This document shows positions 7,422 to 14,017 of a stretch of 14,431 nt of DNA, piece after piece (positions within the stretch are counted from its first letter, which is position 1; every line of letters begins with the position of its first letter). This DNA comes from Tissierella_B sp964485455 (GTDB lineage: Bacteria > Bacillota > Clostridia > Tissierellales > Tissierellaceae). Both the position numbers and the translations under genes were made by a program. The stretch spans positions 1 to 14,431 of the forward strand of contig CAZAJU010000051.1 in assembly GCA_964485455.1 (NCBI GenBank). Direction: 5' to 3'. The notes below the pieces were generated by a model, which did no database searches, was not told where the DNA came from, and saw nothing but the letters and a program-made list of their open reading frames with translations.

Positions 7422-7910
7422 TTAGAAATGCTTAGTTTCTCCTGTTAATCTTCTTATGGCCTCTTCTTCTTGAGGATATTTCTTGATTAGCTCTGATGCA
7501 TCTGCATGCTCATAATCGCTCTCCTCAAAGCCTGGACTCATTGTAGTACCCATCAAAGCATATTCTCCTCCATCAACAAGACGAGAGCCTTGCCAAATAC
7601 CAGCCTTGACTACGTATTGTACTTTTTGCCCAGCTAAGATATCCCCTCCTAATATGATTTTTCTTGATGTACCATCGGGTAATAATTCTAACAACTCCAC
7701 TGGATCTCCAGAGTAGAAGTGATAGACTTCATCAGTAGGTAAAATGTGCAGATGTGAATAAGCTTGTCCAGTCAACATAAAGAAAATTGCAGAACCCATG
7801 TCCTTTCCATCTACCTTACCTGGTGAACGATAGGTTGATTTAAACAATCCCCCTTCTCGTGCTAATGGTTGTAATTCCAATGCTTCAATAATCTTTTTTG
7901 CTTTTGACAT
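7422..7910 (-). CDS. DUF985 / Cupin_5 family protein
   Basis: A 162-residue protein matching the DUF985 cupin family end to end, a normal length. Visible blocks are 'EGGLFKSTYRS' (19-29), 'SAIFFMLTG' (40-48), 'HLHILPTDEVYHFYSGDP' (53-70) and 'SPGFEESDYE' (125-134). His53, His55, Glu61 and His64 are arranged like cupin metal or substrate ligands. The family has an RmlC-like beta-barrel fold and no firmly settled reaction. Its place as the first structural gene of a nucleoside-sugar operon suggests a carbohydrate-related step such as isomerisation or epimerisation, or a sensing role. This is inference. ATG start with AGGAGG five bases upstream. It begins 106 bases after the regulator stop and 25 bases lie between its stop and the lipoprotein start. 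Confidence 0.9.
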   Translation of the reverse strand: MSKAKKIIEALELQPLAREGGLFKSTYRSPGKVDGKDMGSAIFFMLTGQAYSHLHILPTDEVYHFYSGDPVELLELLPDGTSRKIILGGDILAGQKVQYVVKAGIWQGSRLVDGGEYALMGTTMSPGFEESDYEHADASELIKKYPQEEEAIRRLTGETKHF

Positions 7911-7961
7911 AATATCCTCCTAAGATAATAGAATTTTAGTTATTTATAGTTATTTAATAAA

Positions 7962-7989
7962 GTTATAATTTTTGTGAAAACCTTTTCAC
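7962..7989 (-). promoter_or_regulatory. Candidate promoter of the nucleoside operon
   Basis: On the minus strand GTGAAA (7984-7989) is followed after 16 bases by TATAAC (7962-7967), matching four of six and five of six sigma-A consensus positions. It lies in the 106-base gap between regulator and cupin genes. The match is moderate; readthrough from the regulator promoter is also possible since no terminator separates them. Confidence 0.4.
7974..7989. promoter_or_regulatory. cre-like palindromic operator
   Basis: GTGAAAA-CC-TTTTCAC is a perfect inverted repeat with 7-bp arms. Its inner 14 bases (7975-7988) match the CcpA catabolite-responsive consensus TGWAANCGNTNWCA at every position but one, the central CG. 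It covers the -35 region of the candidate operon promoter, a place where a bound repressor would block transcription. It does not resemble the two sites near the regulator promoter, so a second regulator, probably CcpA, is the better guess. Confidence 0.5.
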
Positions 7990-8016
7990 TTTAAATAAAA
8001 TGAATAACAAAGAAAA

Positions 8017-8790
8017 TCAATCACAAATGTGCAACTGAATATTATTCTCTTTACAAGCCTTATATATCTTACTCGTCTTATCTTCATCATTACATATATT
8101 AGTAATAAGGTGGTTTAAGTTATAGATAGAGATTACATTGTAGTAGGATCGAGTTTCGAACTTCGAACTATCCATTAGAAGGTAATGTTCATCTGCTGAG
8201 GATATCATAGCTTTCTTATTCTCACCTTCATGGGAATGTACATCTGTAAGTCCATGCTCTACGCTTAGTGCAGTAGATGAGAAAAATGCTTTGTCCGTGT
8301 TATATTTCTTCATCATTTCCAACACATCATAACCGTATAGGTATTGAGATTGTTTTTTTAGTATTCCACCTAGCAAAATCACTTCTACTGTACTACTCTT
8401 ACTAAAGCCTATGGCCACACTAATATTATTAGTTATAACGGTGATATTCTTGTCCTGTAAATATTCCACCATAAAATATACTGTAGAACTTGCATCCATA
8501 GAAATTACATCTCCATCCTGAACTAGACTAGCGGCATATTTGGCGATTTTTTGTTTTTCTTCTCGGCTTTCCAACAAACGATTGTCTAATGATGCTTCAA
8601 TCCTATGAACCGGTATCCTTCTTGCTCCTCCATATACTCTCAAGAGGAAATTCTTGCTTTCCAACTGGGCTAAGTCACGCCTTATGGTCATCTCAGATAC
8701 ATTTAAAGCTTTGGTCAAATATGCTACATCTATATAAGATGATTCTTTCAAGCAGTTGAGTATGAACTCATGACGCTGGGACATTTTCAT
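8017..8790 (-). CDS. DeoR-family transcriptional regulator
   Basis: A 257-residue DNA-binding repressor of the DeoR/GlpR type. The N-terminal winged helix-turn-helix (about 5-56) has the recognition helix 'VSEMTIRRDLAQLE' (31-44) and ends in the family's 'RVYGGA' (51-56). The C-terminal sensor domain keeps its phosphosugar pocket: 'DASST' (99-103), 'TNN' (120-122), LLGG (139-142), 'EGENKK' (188-193) and 'DSSKF' (207-211). It is therefore probably released by a sugar phosphate, which fits a pathway making pentose-1-phosphate and its ketose isomer. The start is the ATG at 8790, about six bases after GAGGGTG. The frame is open to 8877, but that would place the start inside the -35 element. It is transcribed in the same direction as the operon downstream. 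Confidence 0.92.
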   Translation of the reverse strand: MKMSQRHEFILNCLKESSYIDVAYLTKALNVSEMTIRRDLAQLESKNFLLRVYGGARRIPVHRIEASLDNRLLESREEKQKIAKYAASLVQDGDVISMDASSTVYFMVEYLQDKNITVITNNISVAIGFSKSSTVEVILLGGILKKQSQYLYGYDVLEMMKKYNTDKAFFSSTALSVEHGLTDVHSHEGENKKAMISSADEHYLLMDSSKFETRSYYNVISIYNLNHLITNICNDEDKTSKIYKACKENNIQLHICD

Positions 8791-8826
8791 ACTTTCACCC
8801 TCTTTCATATTTAAAAAATCAAAACA

Positions 8827-8839
8827 GTTCGATTCAAAC
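8827..8839. promoter_or_regulatory. Candidate DeoR-type operator, proximal copy
   Basis: GTTCGATTCAAAC reads GTTTGAATCGAAC on the minus strand. It is a near-palindrome (GTTyGA-n-TCrAAC) just downstream of the -10 box, over the likely transcription start. The 'GTTCGAT' half resembles GlpR-type half-sites. A second copy lies at 8938-8950, so the regulator probably represses its own gene here. Confidence 0.55.
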
Positions 8840-8848
8840 ATTTTTTTG

Positions 8849-8877
8849 ATTATAACACCCAGAAAAATAATTGTCAA
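8849..8877 (-). promoter_or_regulatory. Consensus sigma-A promoter of the DeoR-family gene
   Basis: Minus strand TTGACA (8872-8877), a 17-base spacer, then TATAAT (8849-8854): a perfect match to the vegetative consensus at ideal spacing. Transcription should start near 8842 and give a leader of about 50 bases before the ATG at 8790. Such a strong promoter in front of a repressor gene implies tight autoregulation, and the flanking near-palindromes could provide it. Confidence 0.9.
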
Positions 8878-8937
8878 TATACCCCAATATTATTCATATT
8901 CTTATAATTTGAGACATAATATGAGTTGGTAATTAAT

Positions 8938-8950
8938 GTTTGAATCTAAC
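8938..8950. promoter_or_regulatory. Candidate DeoR-type operator, distal copy
   Basis: GTTTGAATCTAAC matches the minus-strand reading of the proximal site at 12 of 13 bases, and both are preceded by T. It lies about 60 bases upstream of the -35 box; the two site centres are 111 bases apart, which would permit DNA looping across the promoter. Confidence 0.5.
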
Positions 8951-9064
8951 AAATTGACCTAATCTTTTTCTTGGTATGGATAGTTCCCAAAACAAGAGAA
9001 ATACCTATATAATATAACCCAAATCTATTTGCTCCTATAGTGACATAAATTCAAATTACTCATG
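8951..9064. other. Rest of the 340-base gap between regulator and kinase genes
   Basis: The gap 8791-9130 holds the regulator leader, promoter, two operator-like sites and the kinase terminator. In the remaining stretch I see AT-rich sequence with no convincing open frame, RNA gene or repeat. A TTGACC at 8954-8959 on the plus strand lacks a good -10 partner. Confidence 0.5.
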
Positions 9065-9085
9065 AAAAAAAGAGCCTATTGGCTC
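9065..9085 (-). terminator. Intrinsic terminator of the pseudouridine synthase-kinase operon
   Basis: On the minus strand GAGCC-AATA-GGCTC (9072-9085) forms a GC-rich 5-bp stem followed directly by seven U residues (9065-9071). It lies 45 bases beyond the kinase stop and separates that operon from the regulator promoter. Confidence 0.85.
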
Positions 9086-9130
9086 CTTCCAAATCAATAT
9101 ATATTCCTTTTTACATATTACCTGATTTTC

Positions 9131-10792
9131 TTAGTGCACATTAAAATAAGCTCCGCCTATAAACTCCCTTAATATGGAATTCGGAGGTATAGCATTCTCA
9201 TCTTCTATATCCCTAAAGTACTCTAAAAATCTTAGAAGCTTCTTAGCCTCACTATAATAAATGCTGGAATTATCTATGGTAGATAGTAATGGAACTACAT
9301 ATTTCTTTAATACTGCCAGCTCATAAACCAAGGCAGTATCAAACATTATATCAGCTTCCTCCTGATATGGGAAGATATGCTTTTCCTCCCCTTTTCGCAC
9401 TCCATTCCATAGCTCAAAAGTCTTAAATATGTCATTACCCCTAAATTTAACATCTCTAACTATTCTTCTAATTAGTCTCGTATCCGTTGTAGCTATTCGA
9501 TTATGAGAATCTATATTTAGTTGAGTAAGTGCAGAAATATAGATTTTAAACTTATTTTTTTCAGGAATATCTGCAGTTAACCTTGGATTTAATCCATGAA
9601 TTCCCTCAATAATAATAGGGTGATCTTGATCAACCTTCACATATTTACCAGAATTTTCTCGTAAGCCAGTAAAGAAGTTGAACTTAGGTAGCTCAATCTC
9701 CTTACCCTCCAACAGCTTTAATAAATCCATATTGAAGGCTTCTATATCGATTGCTTCTAAGGACTCAAAATCAGGTTTTCCATCTTCAGCTAAAGGAGTC
9801 TTATCTCTTTGTATAAAGTAATTATCTACAGATATTGCTATAGGTCTTTTACCATTTACCCTAAGCTGTATGGCAAGTCTATTGGCAAATGTGGTCTTAC
9901 CAGAAGAGGAAGGACCTGCAATAAGTATTACATTTCTATCCTGATCCTTACATATCTCATCTGCTATAAAGCCTATTTTCTTCTCATGCAATGCTTCAGA
10001 AATGGCTATTATCTCTCCTATACGACCTGTATTAGTCTTTTCATTTAGTGAGCCAATATAAGATAAATCCAATATATTTAACCAATTGTTAGATTCTTTA
10101 AAGACCTTAGCTAACTTCTTTTGCTCCTTGAAATTATTTATATTATATTCATTCTTATGGCTTGGAAATAGTAGTAAAACTCCAGGATAGTAGTATTTAA
10201 GCTTAAATTCCTTAACATATCCAGTAGATGGTGCTAAATAACCATGGAATGAATCTATATTCCCATTATACTTGTATACACTGACTACGTCCTTATCTAT
10301 GGAACTAAATAGCCTTACCTTATCTTCATAACCTTCGGCCTTGAACAACTTTATGGCTTCTTCTCTTGGGTAATCAGTTCTTACAATTTCTATATCCTTC
10401 TCTACAATTTCACGCATTTTTGCTTCAATTTCTGCAGTCTTGCTAAAGTTTATGCTTCTATTATGCTCTAGCTCAGCATATAGGCCTGAGCCTAGGAAGT
10501 GTTCAATAGATACATAAGCATCTTTATACATTTCCTTTATTGCCATAATAAAAACAGCTGATATAGTCTTGGTATAAATTCTATATCCATCTACATCATG
10601 ATTATCAAGAAAAAGAATTTCCATCCCCGATTGTACTATTTTATTCAGGTTAAATATTTCATTATTTATACGAGCCCCAAGGTACTTTTGATATTCAGAT
10701 CCAAATACTAGCTTAGATAGCTGTAATAGAGTCATTTCTTCTGTTACTTGAAATTCTCCATGATTTATAACACAAACCTTATTACCCTCCAT
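9131..10792 (-). CDS. TGS-domain uridine kinase-like nucleoside kinase
   Basis: A 553-residue cytoplasmic fusion protein. Residues 1-65 look like a TGS domain and about 70-260 like the second additional domain of threonyl-tRNA synthetase, though without its usual His-Cys metal set in clear form. Residues 285-500 are a phosphoribulokinase/uridine kinase domain with the P-loop GPSSSGKT (293-300), 'SVDNYF' (321-326) and 'IIEGIHGLNP' (394-403). This architecture is widespread in Clostridia and Thermotogae and is annotated as uridine or general nucleoside kinase; the role of the tRNA-synthetase-like part is not established. It would phosphorylate a nucleoside at the 5' position with a nucleoside triphosphate. 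ATG start with AGGAGG six bases upstream, ten bases after the pseudouridine synthase gene, ending at a clear terminator. It is a separate transcription unit from the nucleoside import operon. Confidence 0.88.
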   Translation of the reverse strand: MEGNKVCVINHGEFQVTEEMTLLQLSKLVFGSEYQKYLGARINNEIFNLNKIVQSGMEILFLDNHDVDGYRIYTKTISAVFIMAIKEMYKDAYVSIEHFLGSGLYAELEHNRSINFSKTAEIEAKMREIVEKDIEIVRTDYPREEAIKLFKAEGYEDKVRLFSSIDKDVVSVYKYNGNIDSFHGYLAPSTGYVKEFKLKYYYPGVLLLFPSHKNEYNINNFKEQKKLAKVFKESNNWLNILDLSYIGSLNEKTNTGRIGEIIAISEALHEKKIGFIADEICKDQDRNVILIAGPSSSGKTTFANRLAIQLRVNGKRPIAISVDNYFIQRDKTPLAEDGKPDFESLEAIDIEAFNMDLLKLLEGKEIELPKFNFFTGLRENSGKYVKVDQDHPIIIEGIHGLNPRLTADIPEKNKFKIYISALTQLNIDSHNRIATTDTRLIRRIVRDVKFRGNDIFKTFELWNGVRKGEEKHIFPYQEEADIMFDTALVYELAVLKKYVVPLLSTIDNSSIYYSEAKKLLRFLEYFRDIEDENAIPPNSILREFIGGAYFNVH

Positions 10793-10802
10793 AAATTACC
10801 TC

Positions 10803-11774
10803 CTAACCGAATAGGTCTAGTTCAATTCTCCTTAAATTTTCCTCCAGTGGTGCCTCAAAGGATTTTCCATTTAAGTATTGTAGCGGTTTTTCAAGTCCAT
10901 TGAATTCTATTTTATAACCATGTAACCATTGATTATTTAGGCCATATTCCTTATTAAAAAGCTTATTTACTTGGCTATTTCCGTATTTCTTATCCCCAAT
11001 AACTGGAAATCCTAATGATGAAAGGTGACTCCTAATTTGATGTGTACGACCTGTAATTAACTCAATCTCTAGCATAGTATATTCATTTGACTTTTTCAAA
11101 ACCCCAACATGAGTTTCAATTCTCTTACTACCCTCTACATTATCTGATGAAACACTTACAAGATTTCTTTCTTCATCTTTATTTAGAAAAGCTTCAGCCT
11201 TAAAAGCTTTTTCTACCCTTCCCTTTACTATAGTCTTGTAGAATTTTCTAACCTTTGTATCTTTTATGGCAGCATTAATAATCTGCAAAGCTTCATAGGT
11301 CTTAGCTCCAATTATTATTCCTGATGTGTTTCTATCTAGTCTGTTGCAGATAGAAGGAGTAAAGGTCTTCTCAAGCCTTGGTACATAGTCACCCTTTTCT
11401 ATAAGATAACTTACCATACTATCTACAATATTGTCCTCAAACTCCCCTCCCCCTGCACCATGGGAAAGTATTCCCATTGCTTTATTTATTAGGATAATAT
11501 TCTCATCCTCATAGATAATACTTGGAATAAGCTTAGATTTTATCTCACCTTTAACTACCTTGAATTTATCTATTGTCTCATCTGAAAGATAAAGTTGGAT
11601 TACATCTCCTTCAATTATAGTACTTTCAGGATTTGCTTTTGCTCCGTTTACTTTTATATTCTTTTTTCTAAGCATTTTATATATAAAGCCTTGAGTAGCA
11701 TTTGCTAAATATTTCTTTAGAAATCTATCTAATCTTTGGTTGCTCTCATTTTTATCTACGGTTATTTCTCTCAA
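10803..11774 (-). CDS. RluA-family pseudouridine synthase
   Basis: A 323-residue enzyme that isomerises uridine to pseudouridine in RNA. An S4 RNA-binding domain spans about 12-65 ('RLDRFLKKYL' at 14-23, 'IKVNG' at 40-44). The catalytic domain carries the motif 'NRLDRNTSG' (144-152) with catalytic Asp147; the first residue is Asn where the family usually has His. 'GRTHQIRSH' and 'GDKKYG' further on are typical. The S4 plus 'RLDRNTSG' layout is closest to the RluC/RluD 23S rRNA group, but the target position cannot be assigned. The start is TTG (11772-11774) with AAGGGTGAG about six bases upstream. It is cotranscribed with the kinase gene ten bases downstream. Confidence 0.9.
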   Translation of the reverse strand: MREITVDKNESNQRLDRFLKKYLANATQGFIYKMLRKKNIKVNGAKANPESTIIEGDVIQLYLSDETIDKFKVVKGEIKSKLIPSIIYEDENIILINKAMGILSHGAGGGEFEDNIVDSMVSYLIEKGDYVPRLEKTFTPSICNRLDRNTSGIIIGAKTYEALQIINAAIKDTKVRKFYKTIVKGRVEKAFKAEAFLNKDEERNLVSVSSDNVEGSKRIETHVGVLKKSNEYTMLEIELITGRTHQIRSHLSSLGFPVIGDKKYGNSQVNKLFNKEYGLNNQWLHGYKIEFNGLEKPLQYLNGKSFEAPLEENLRRIELDLFG

Positions 11775-11804
11775 AGTTTTCTCACCCTTATTCTATGTTA
11801 TATG

Positions 11805-11816
11805 TTATAATTATAA
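11805..11816. promoter_or_regulatory. Palindromic -10 region between divergent genes
   Basis: TTATAATTATAA is a perfect 12-bp palindrome and offers TATAAT boxes to both strands, between the TTG start of the pseudouridine synthase (11774) and the ATG of the membrane protein (11874). I find no good -35 partner on either side, so the call rests on the -10 matches and the divergent layout. Confidence 0.4.
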
Positions 11817-11873
11817 TATATTATGGCTATAAATGATAACTTTACTTTTAAAATGTTATTTAGAGGTGAATTA

Positions 11874-12437
11874 ATGAACAAGATATATGAAAAGATTAAG
11901 GATATATTGTACGATACCTTTGATTATGTTGTAATGATAGGAATAATATTTGTTGTTGTAGCTATTATTGGGTGGAGATTAGATGTCCTATTTGCAAACG
12001 ACATAAAAGATATCCCAGCAACAGAAATACATACAGCAGTAGAGCCAGAAAAACCTAATGAAAATTCTGAAGAAGAAGCAAAAGAAGATGAAGAACTAAA
12101 TGCTGAAGTGTCTACAGTTGAGGAATCGGAAACAGAAGAAGAGCCTACAGAGAAACCTGAAACACCTATAGTAAAGCCTCCTGTGGAGGAAGATCCTATA
12201 GAAACACCTGCAACTCCTCCTAAACCAACGGGTGTATTAGTAAAAATTGAAATACCATCAGGTTCATACCCTGGAAGAATTGGAGCCATATTAGTAGATG
12301 CCGGCGTCATAGATAATAGCAAAGACTTTATCGCAAAAGCAGTAGAACAAGGTAAGGAAGGCAAACTTAAAGCTGGAACTTTTAGTATCCCTAAGGGAAG
12401 CAGCTATGAGGATGTTATAGCTATATTATCAAAATAA
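11874..12437 (+). CDS. Membrane-anchored protein with MltG/YceG-like N-terminal subdomain, no catalytic domain
   Basis: A 187-residue protein with a short cytoplasmic N-terminus and one membrane helix (about 18-36). A long acidic, Pro/Glu/Thr-rich linker (47-119) follows, then a small C-terminal domain (121-186). That domain reads 'VKIEIPSGSYPGRIGAIL' (123-140), 'AGVIDNSKDF' (143-152) and 'LKAGTFSIPKGSSYEDVIAI' (165-184). It follows the pattern of the LysM-like N-terminal subdomain of the endolytic murein transglycosylase MltG, but the catalytic part is absent, so it may bind glycan or a partner without cutting. The ATG at 11874 is preceded by GAGGTG; an in-frame ATG at 11823 has none and would add 17 residues. 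It ends at a strong terminator. Domain assignment is by sequence pattern only. Confidence 0.75.
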   Translation: MNKIYEKIKDILYDTFDYVVMIGIIFVVVAIIGWRLDVLFANDIKDIPATEIHTAVEPEKPNENSEEEAKEDEELNAEVSTVEESETEEEPTEKPETPIVKPPVEEDPIETPATPPKPTGVLVKIEIPSGSYPGRIGAILVDAGVIDNSKDFIAKAVEQGKEGKLKAGTFSIPKGSSYEDVIAILSK

Positions 12438-12452
12438 CATATCTTTGAAAAA

Positions 12453-12479
12453 TAAATCCCTGGCTTAGCCAGGGATTTA
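12453..12479. terminator. Bidirectional intrinsic terminator
   Basis: A 12-bp perfect stem (12453-12464 with 12468-12479) with loop TTA and core CCCTGGC/GCCAGGG lies between two convergent genes. On the minus strand it is followed by ATTTTTC-like T-rich sequence; on the plus strand by a weaker T-rich run. The stop codon of the minus-strand gene (12477-12479) is inside the stem. Confidence 0.85.
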
Positions 12480-13004
12480 ATACTTTTCATTAATATATTC
12501 ATCAATTAGTGAAGGCTTTGTACCCTCTATAAAAACTCCCTCTTCCCTCAGTATATCTATAAACCACTGAGCTTTGGAATGGAATATTGCCTCCTTATAA
12601 TCCTTTAGTACCACTTCAAATAGCTTATCCTGAAGTGATTTTGATTTTACCTTCACGTAATATGCTTCCACATTTTTAAACTCTATAAATCTTATTAAGC
12701 CTATGGCTGCTTTATCCTTCTCATGATAGAAATGATTTCCTTTATTCAAGTAATAAACATAATACTTTTGATGTTTCTTTGTATTTTTTATTTCCTTTGC
12801 CAAAGTAGTAAAATATTTTGCCATTACATTGTAATACTGATAATTGTACATCCCCTTTTCAAAGCTATCAATCTTCAGAAATGGCTTGATATTCATCTTG
12901 GTCACAATGTCATAGTTGTTTTCTATAAACTCCCTCTTAGTTATATCTCCATTCTTAAACTGAACTATAAGAGATGATCTATCTGCAAAAAACGATTCAA
13001 ACAT
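12477..13004 (-). CDS. Conserved-looking protein of unknown function
   Basis: I do not recognise this protein with confidence. From the preferred start it has 175 residues, no signal peptide and no clear membrane helix. It is rich in Lys, Tyr, Phe and Asn and probably mostly helical. Notable stretches are 'MFESFFADRSSLIVQFKNG' at the start and 'YNYQYYNVMAKYFTTLAKEI' in the middle, where aromatic and basic residues alternate. I chose the ATG at 13004 because AGAAGGAAAGG lies just upstream. An in-frame ATG at 13088 would add 28 residues but has no ribosome binding site. A promoter at 13140-13148 would leave a leader of about 130 bases for the shorter form and 45 for the longer. It lies downstream of an RsuA gene and ends in the shared terminator. 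Confidence 0.75.
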   Translation of the reverse strand: MFESFFADRSSLIVQFKNGDITKREFIENNYDIVTKMNIKPFLKIDSFEKGMYNYQYYNVMAKYFTTLAKEIKNTKKHQKYYVYYLNKGNHFYHEKDKAAIGLIRFIEFKNVEAYYVKVKSKSLQDKLFEVVLKDYKEAIFHSKAQWFIDILREEGVFIEGTKPSLIDEYINEKY

Positions 13005-13139
13005 GCCTTTCCTTCTGTACCGGTTAAGATATGATTCCAAATTATACACCCATTCTAATCCTATTTTTATGATTTTCACTGATAACATTTTTTGTTAAAA
13101 ACAAATAAATAAACCTAGAGAAAATTTCATTCATTTTTG

Positions 13140-13148
13140 ATTATATCA
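13140..13148 (-). promoter_or_regulatory. Extended -10 promoter of the unknown gene
   Basis: Minus strand TGATATAAT is a perfect -10 box with the extended TGn element, in the gap after the RsuA-type gene. The -35 side is poor, which is acceptable for extended -10 promoters. It suggests the unknown gene can be transcribed on its own. Confidence 0.5.
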
Positions 13149-13150
13149 TA

Positions 13151-13873
13151 TTAACGAAATTTTAACATATTAATTTCCTCTTCAGTCAATTCCCTATATT
13201 CTCCAGGCTCTAATGATTCATCTAATTTCAAAGGCCCCATTGAGATTCTCTTAAGGAACAACACCTTCATGCCAATAGCTTCAAACATTCTCTTTACCTG
13301 ATGATATTTACCTTCCTGGATTGTTAGATTTATTCTAGATAAAACTCCTGATTCCAATATTTCAAGCTTTGCCGGCAATGTAACATAACCATCATCTAGA
13401 GTGACTCCTTTATTGAAAATCCCTATATGCTCTTGTTCTACTGTTCCATCTACCTCTGAAAAATAAGTCTTATCTACTCCTTTTTTCGGGGACAATAACT
13501 CATGAGCCAACTTTCCATCGTTTGAGATAAGAAGTAAACCCTCTGTATCCTTATCAAGCCTTCCTACAGGAAACGGTTCATATATAAGATATTCATCGGA
13601 TAGAAGATCTATTACAGTTCTAGTTAATGGGTCATCTGTTGATGATACCAACCCCTGAGGCTTATTCATCATAAGATATATGAACTCTCTGTAATTAACT
13701 ACTTCTCCCTGGAATATAATCTCATCCTTATAAGGATTTACTTTCATTTCCCTATCCTTTATTATATTTCCATTTACCTTTACTATTCCATCCTTAATAT
13801 ATTTTTTAACATCCTTACGGCTTCCATAGCCCATATTTGCTAACACTTTATCTAATCGCTCTAATTTTGACAT
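13151..13873 (-). CDS. RsuA-family pseudouridine synthase
   Basis: A 240-residue RNA-modifying enzyme of the RsuA/RluB/RluE/RluF group. An S4 RNA-binding domain occupies about 4-60 ('RLDKVLANMGYGSRKD', 6-21). The catalytic domain follows, with 'MMNKPQGLVSST' (68-79), 'PVGRLDKDTEGLLL' (102-115, catalytic Asp107) and 'EGKYHQVKRMF' in the C-terminal third. Length and layout fit bacterial 16S rRNA U516 synthase (RsuA), but group members modify different 16S and 23S positions, so the target is uncertain. The ATG has GGAGG seven bases upstream. It is transcribed away from the DUF1540 gene. Confidence 0.9.
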   Translation of the reverse strand: MSKLERLDKVLANMGYGSRKDVKKYIKDGIVKVNGNIIKDREMKVNPYKDEIIFQGEVVNYREFIYLMMNKPQGLVSSTDDPLTRTVIDLLSDEYLIYEPFPVGRLDKDTEGLLLISNDGKLAHELLSPKKGVDKTYFSEVDGTVEQEHIGIFNKGVTLDDGYVTLPAKLEILESGVLSRINLTIQEGKYHQVKRMFEAIGMKVLFLKRISMGPLKLDESLEPGEYRELTEEEINMLKFR

Positions 13874-13921
13874 ATAAAATCCTCCATTAGTATATTTTAC
13901 TCCAAGGGCTCATTAAATAAA

Positions 13922-13951
13922 AGTATAAAAATTTTAAAAATGCTTATACTA
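13922..13951 (+). promoter_or_regulatory. Inverted repeat with possible sporulation (sigma-G-like) promoter
   Basis: AGTATAA (13922-13928) and TTATACT (13944-13950) form 7-bp arms in the gap between the divergent RsuA and DUF1540 genes. Read as a promoter, GTATA (13923-13927), 17 bases, then TATACTA (13945-13951) resembles the sigma-G pattern with one mismatch in the -10. In DNA this AT-rich the match could be chance. Confidence 0.25.
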
Positions 13952-14017
13952 ATTAAACAAGTCCAGTGTTTTCATTATCATTGAAATTACTGGAATTTAT
14001 TTGAAAGGAGAATAGAA

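Noticed and set aside
7974..7989. Palindrome GTGAAAA-CC-TTTTCAC as a terminator of the regulator gene.
   Set aside because: AT-rich stem, no U-tract on the minus strand; placement suits an operator better.
7911..8016. Purine riboswitch in the leader of the nucleoside operon.
   Set aside because: The gap is short and AT-rich, and I see none of the three-stem junction or conserved core pattern expected.
8791..8877. Longer start for the DeoR-family regulator (ATG at 8877).
   Set aside because: That codon overlaps the -35 box of a perfect promoter; the ATG at 8790 has a proper ribosome binding site.
11924..12364. A 146-codon open frame on the minus strand, rich in Ser, Gly and Thr.
   Set aside because: It is the antisense shadow of the acidic linker gene on the plus strand and has no ribosome binding site.
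12993..13004. Third match to the DeoR-type operator (minus-strand TGTTTGAATCG).
   Set aside because: It overlaps the start codon and first codons (Met-Phe-Glu-Ser) of the unknown gene and lacks the second half-site, so coincidence is more likely.
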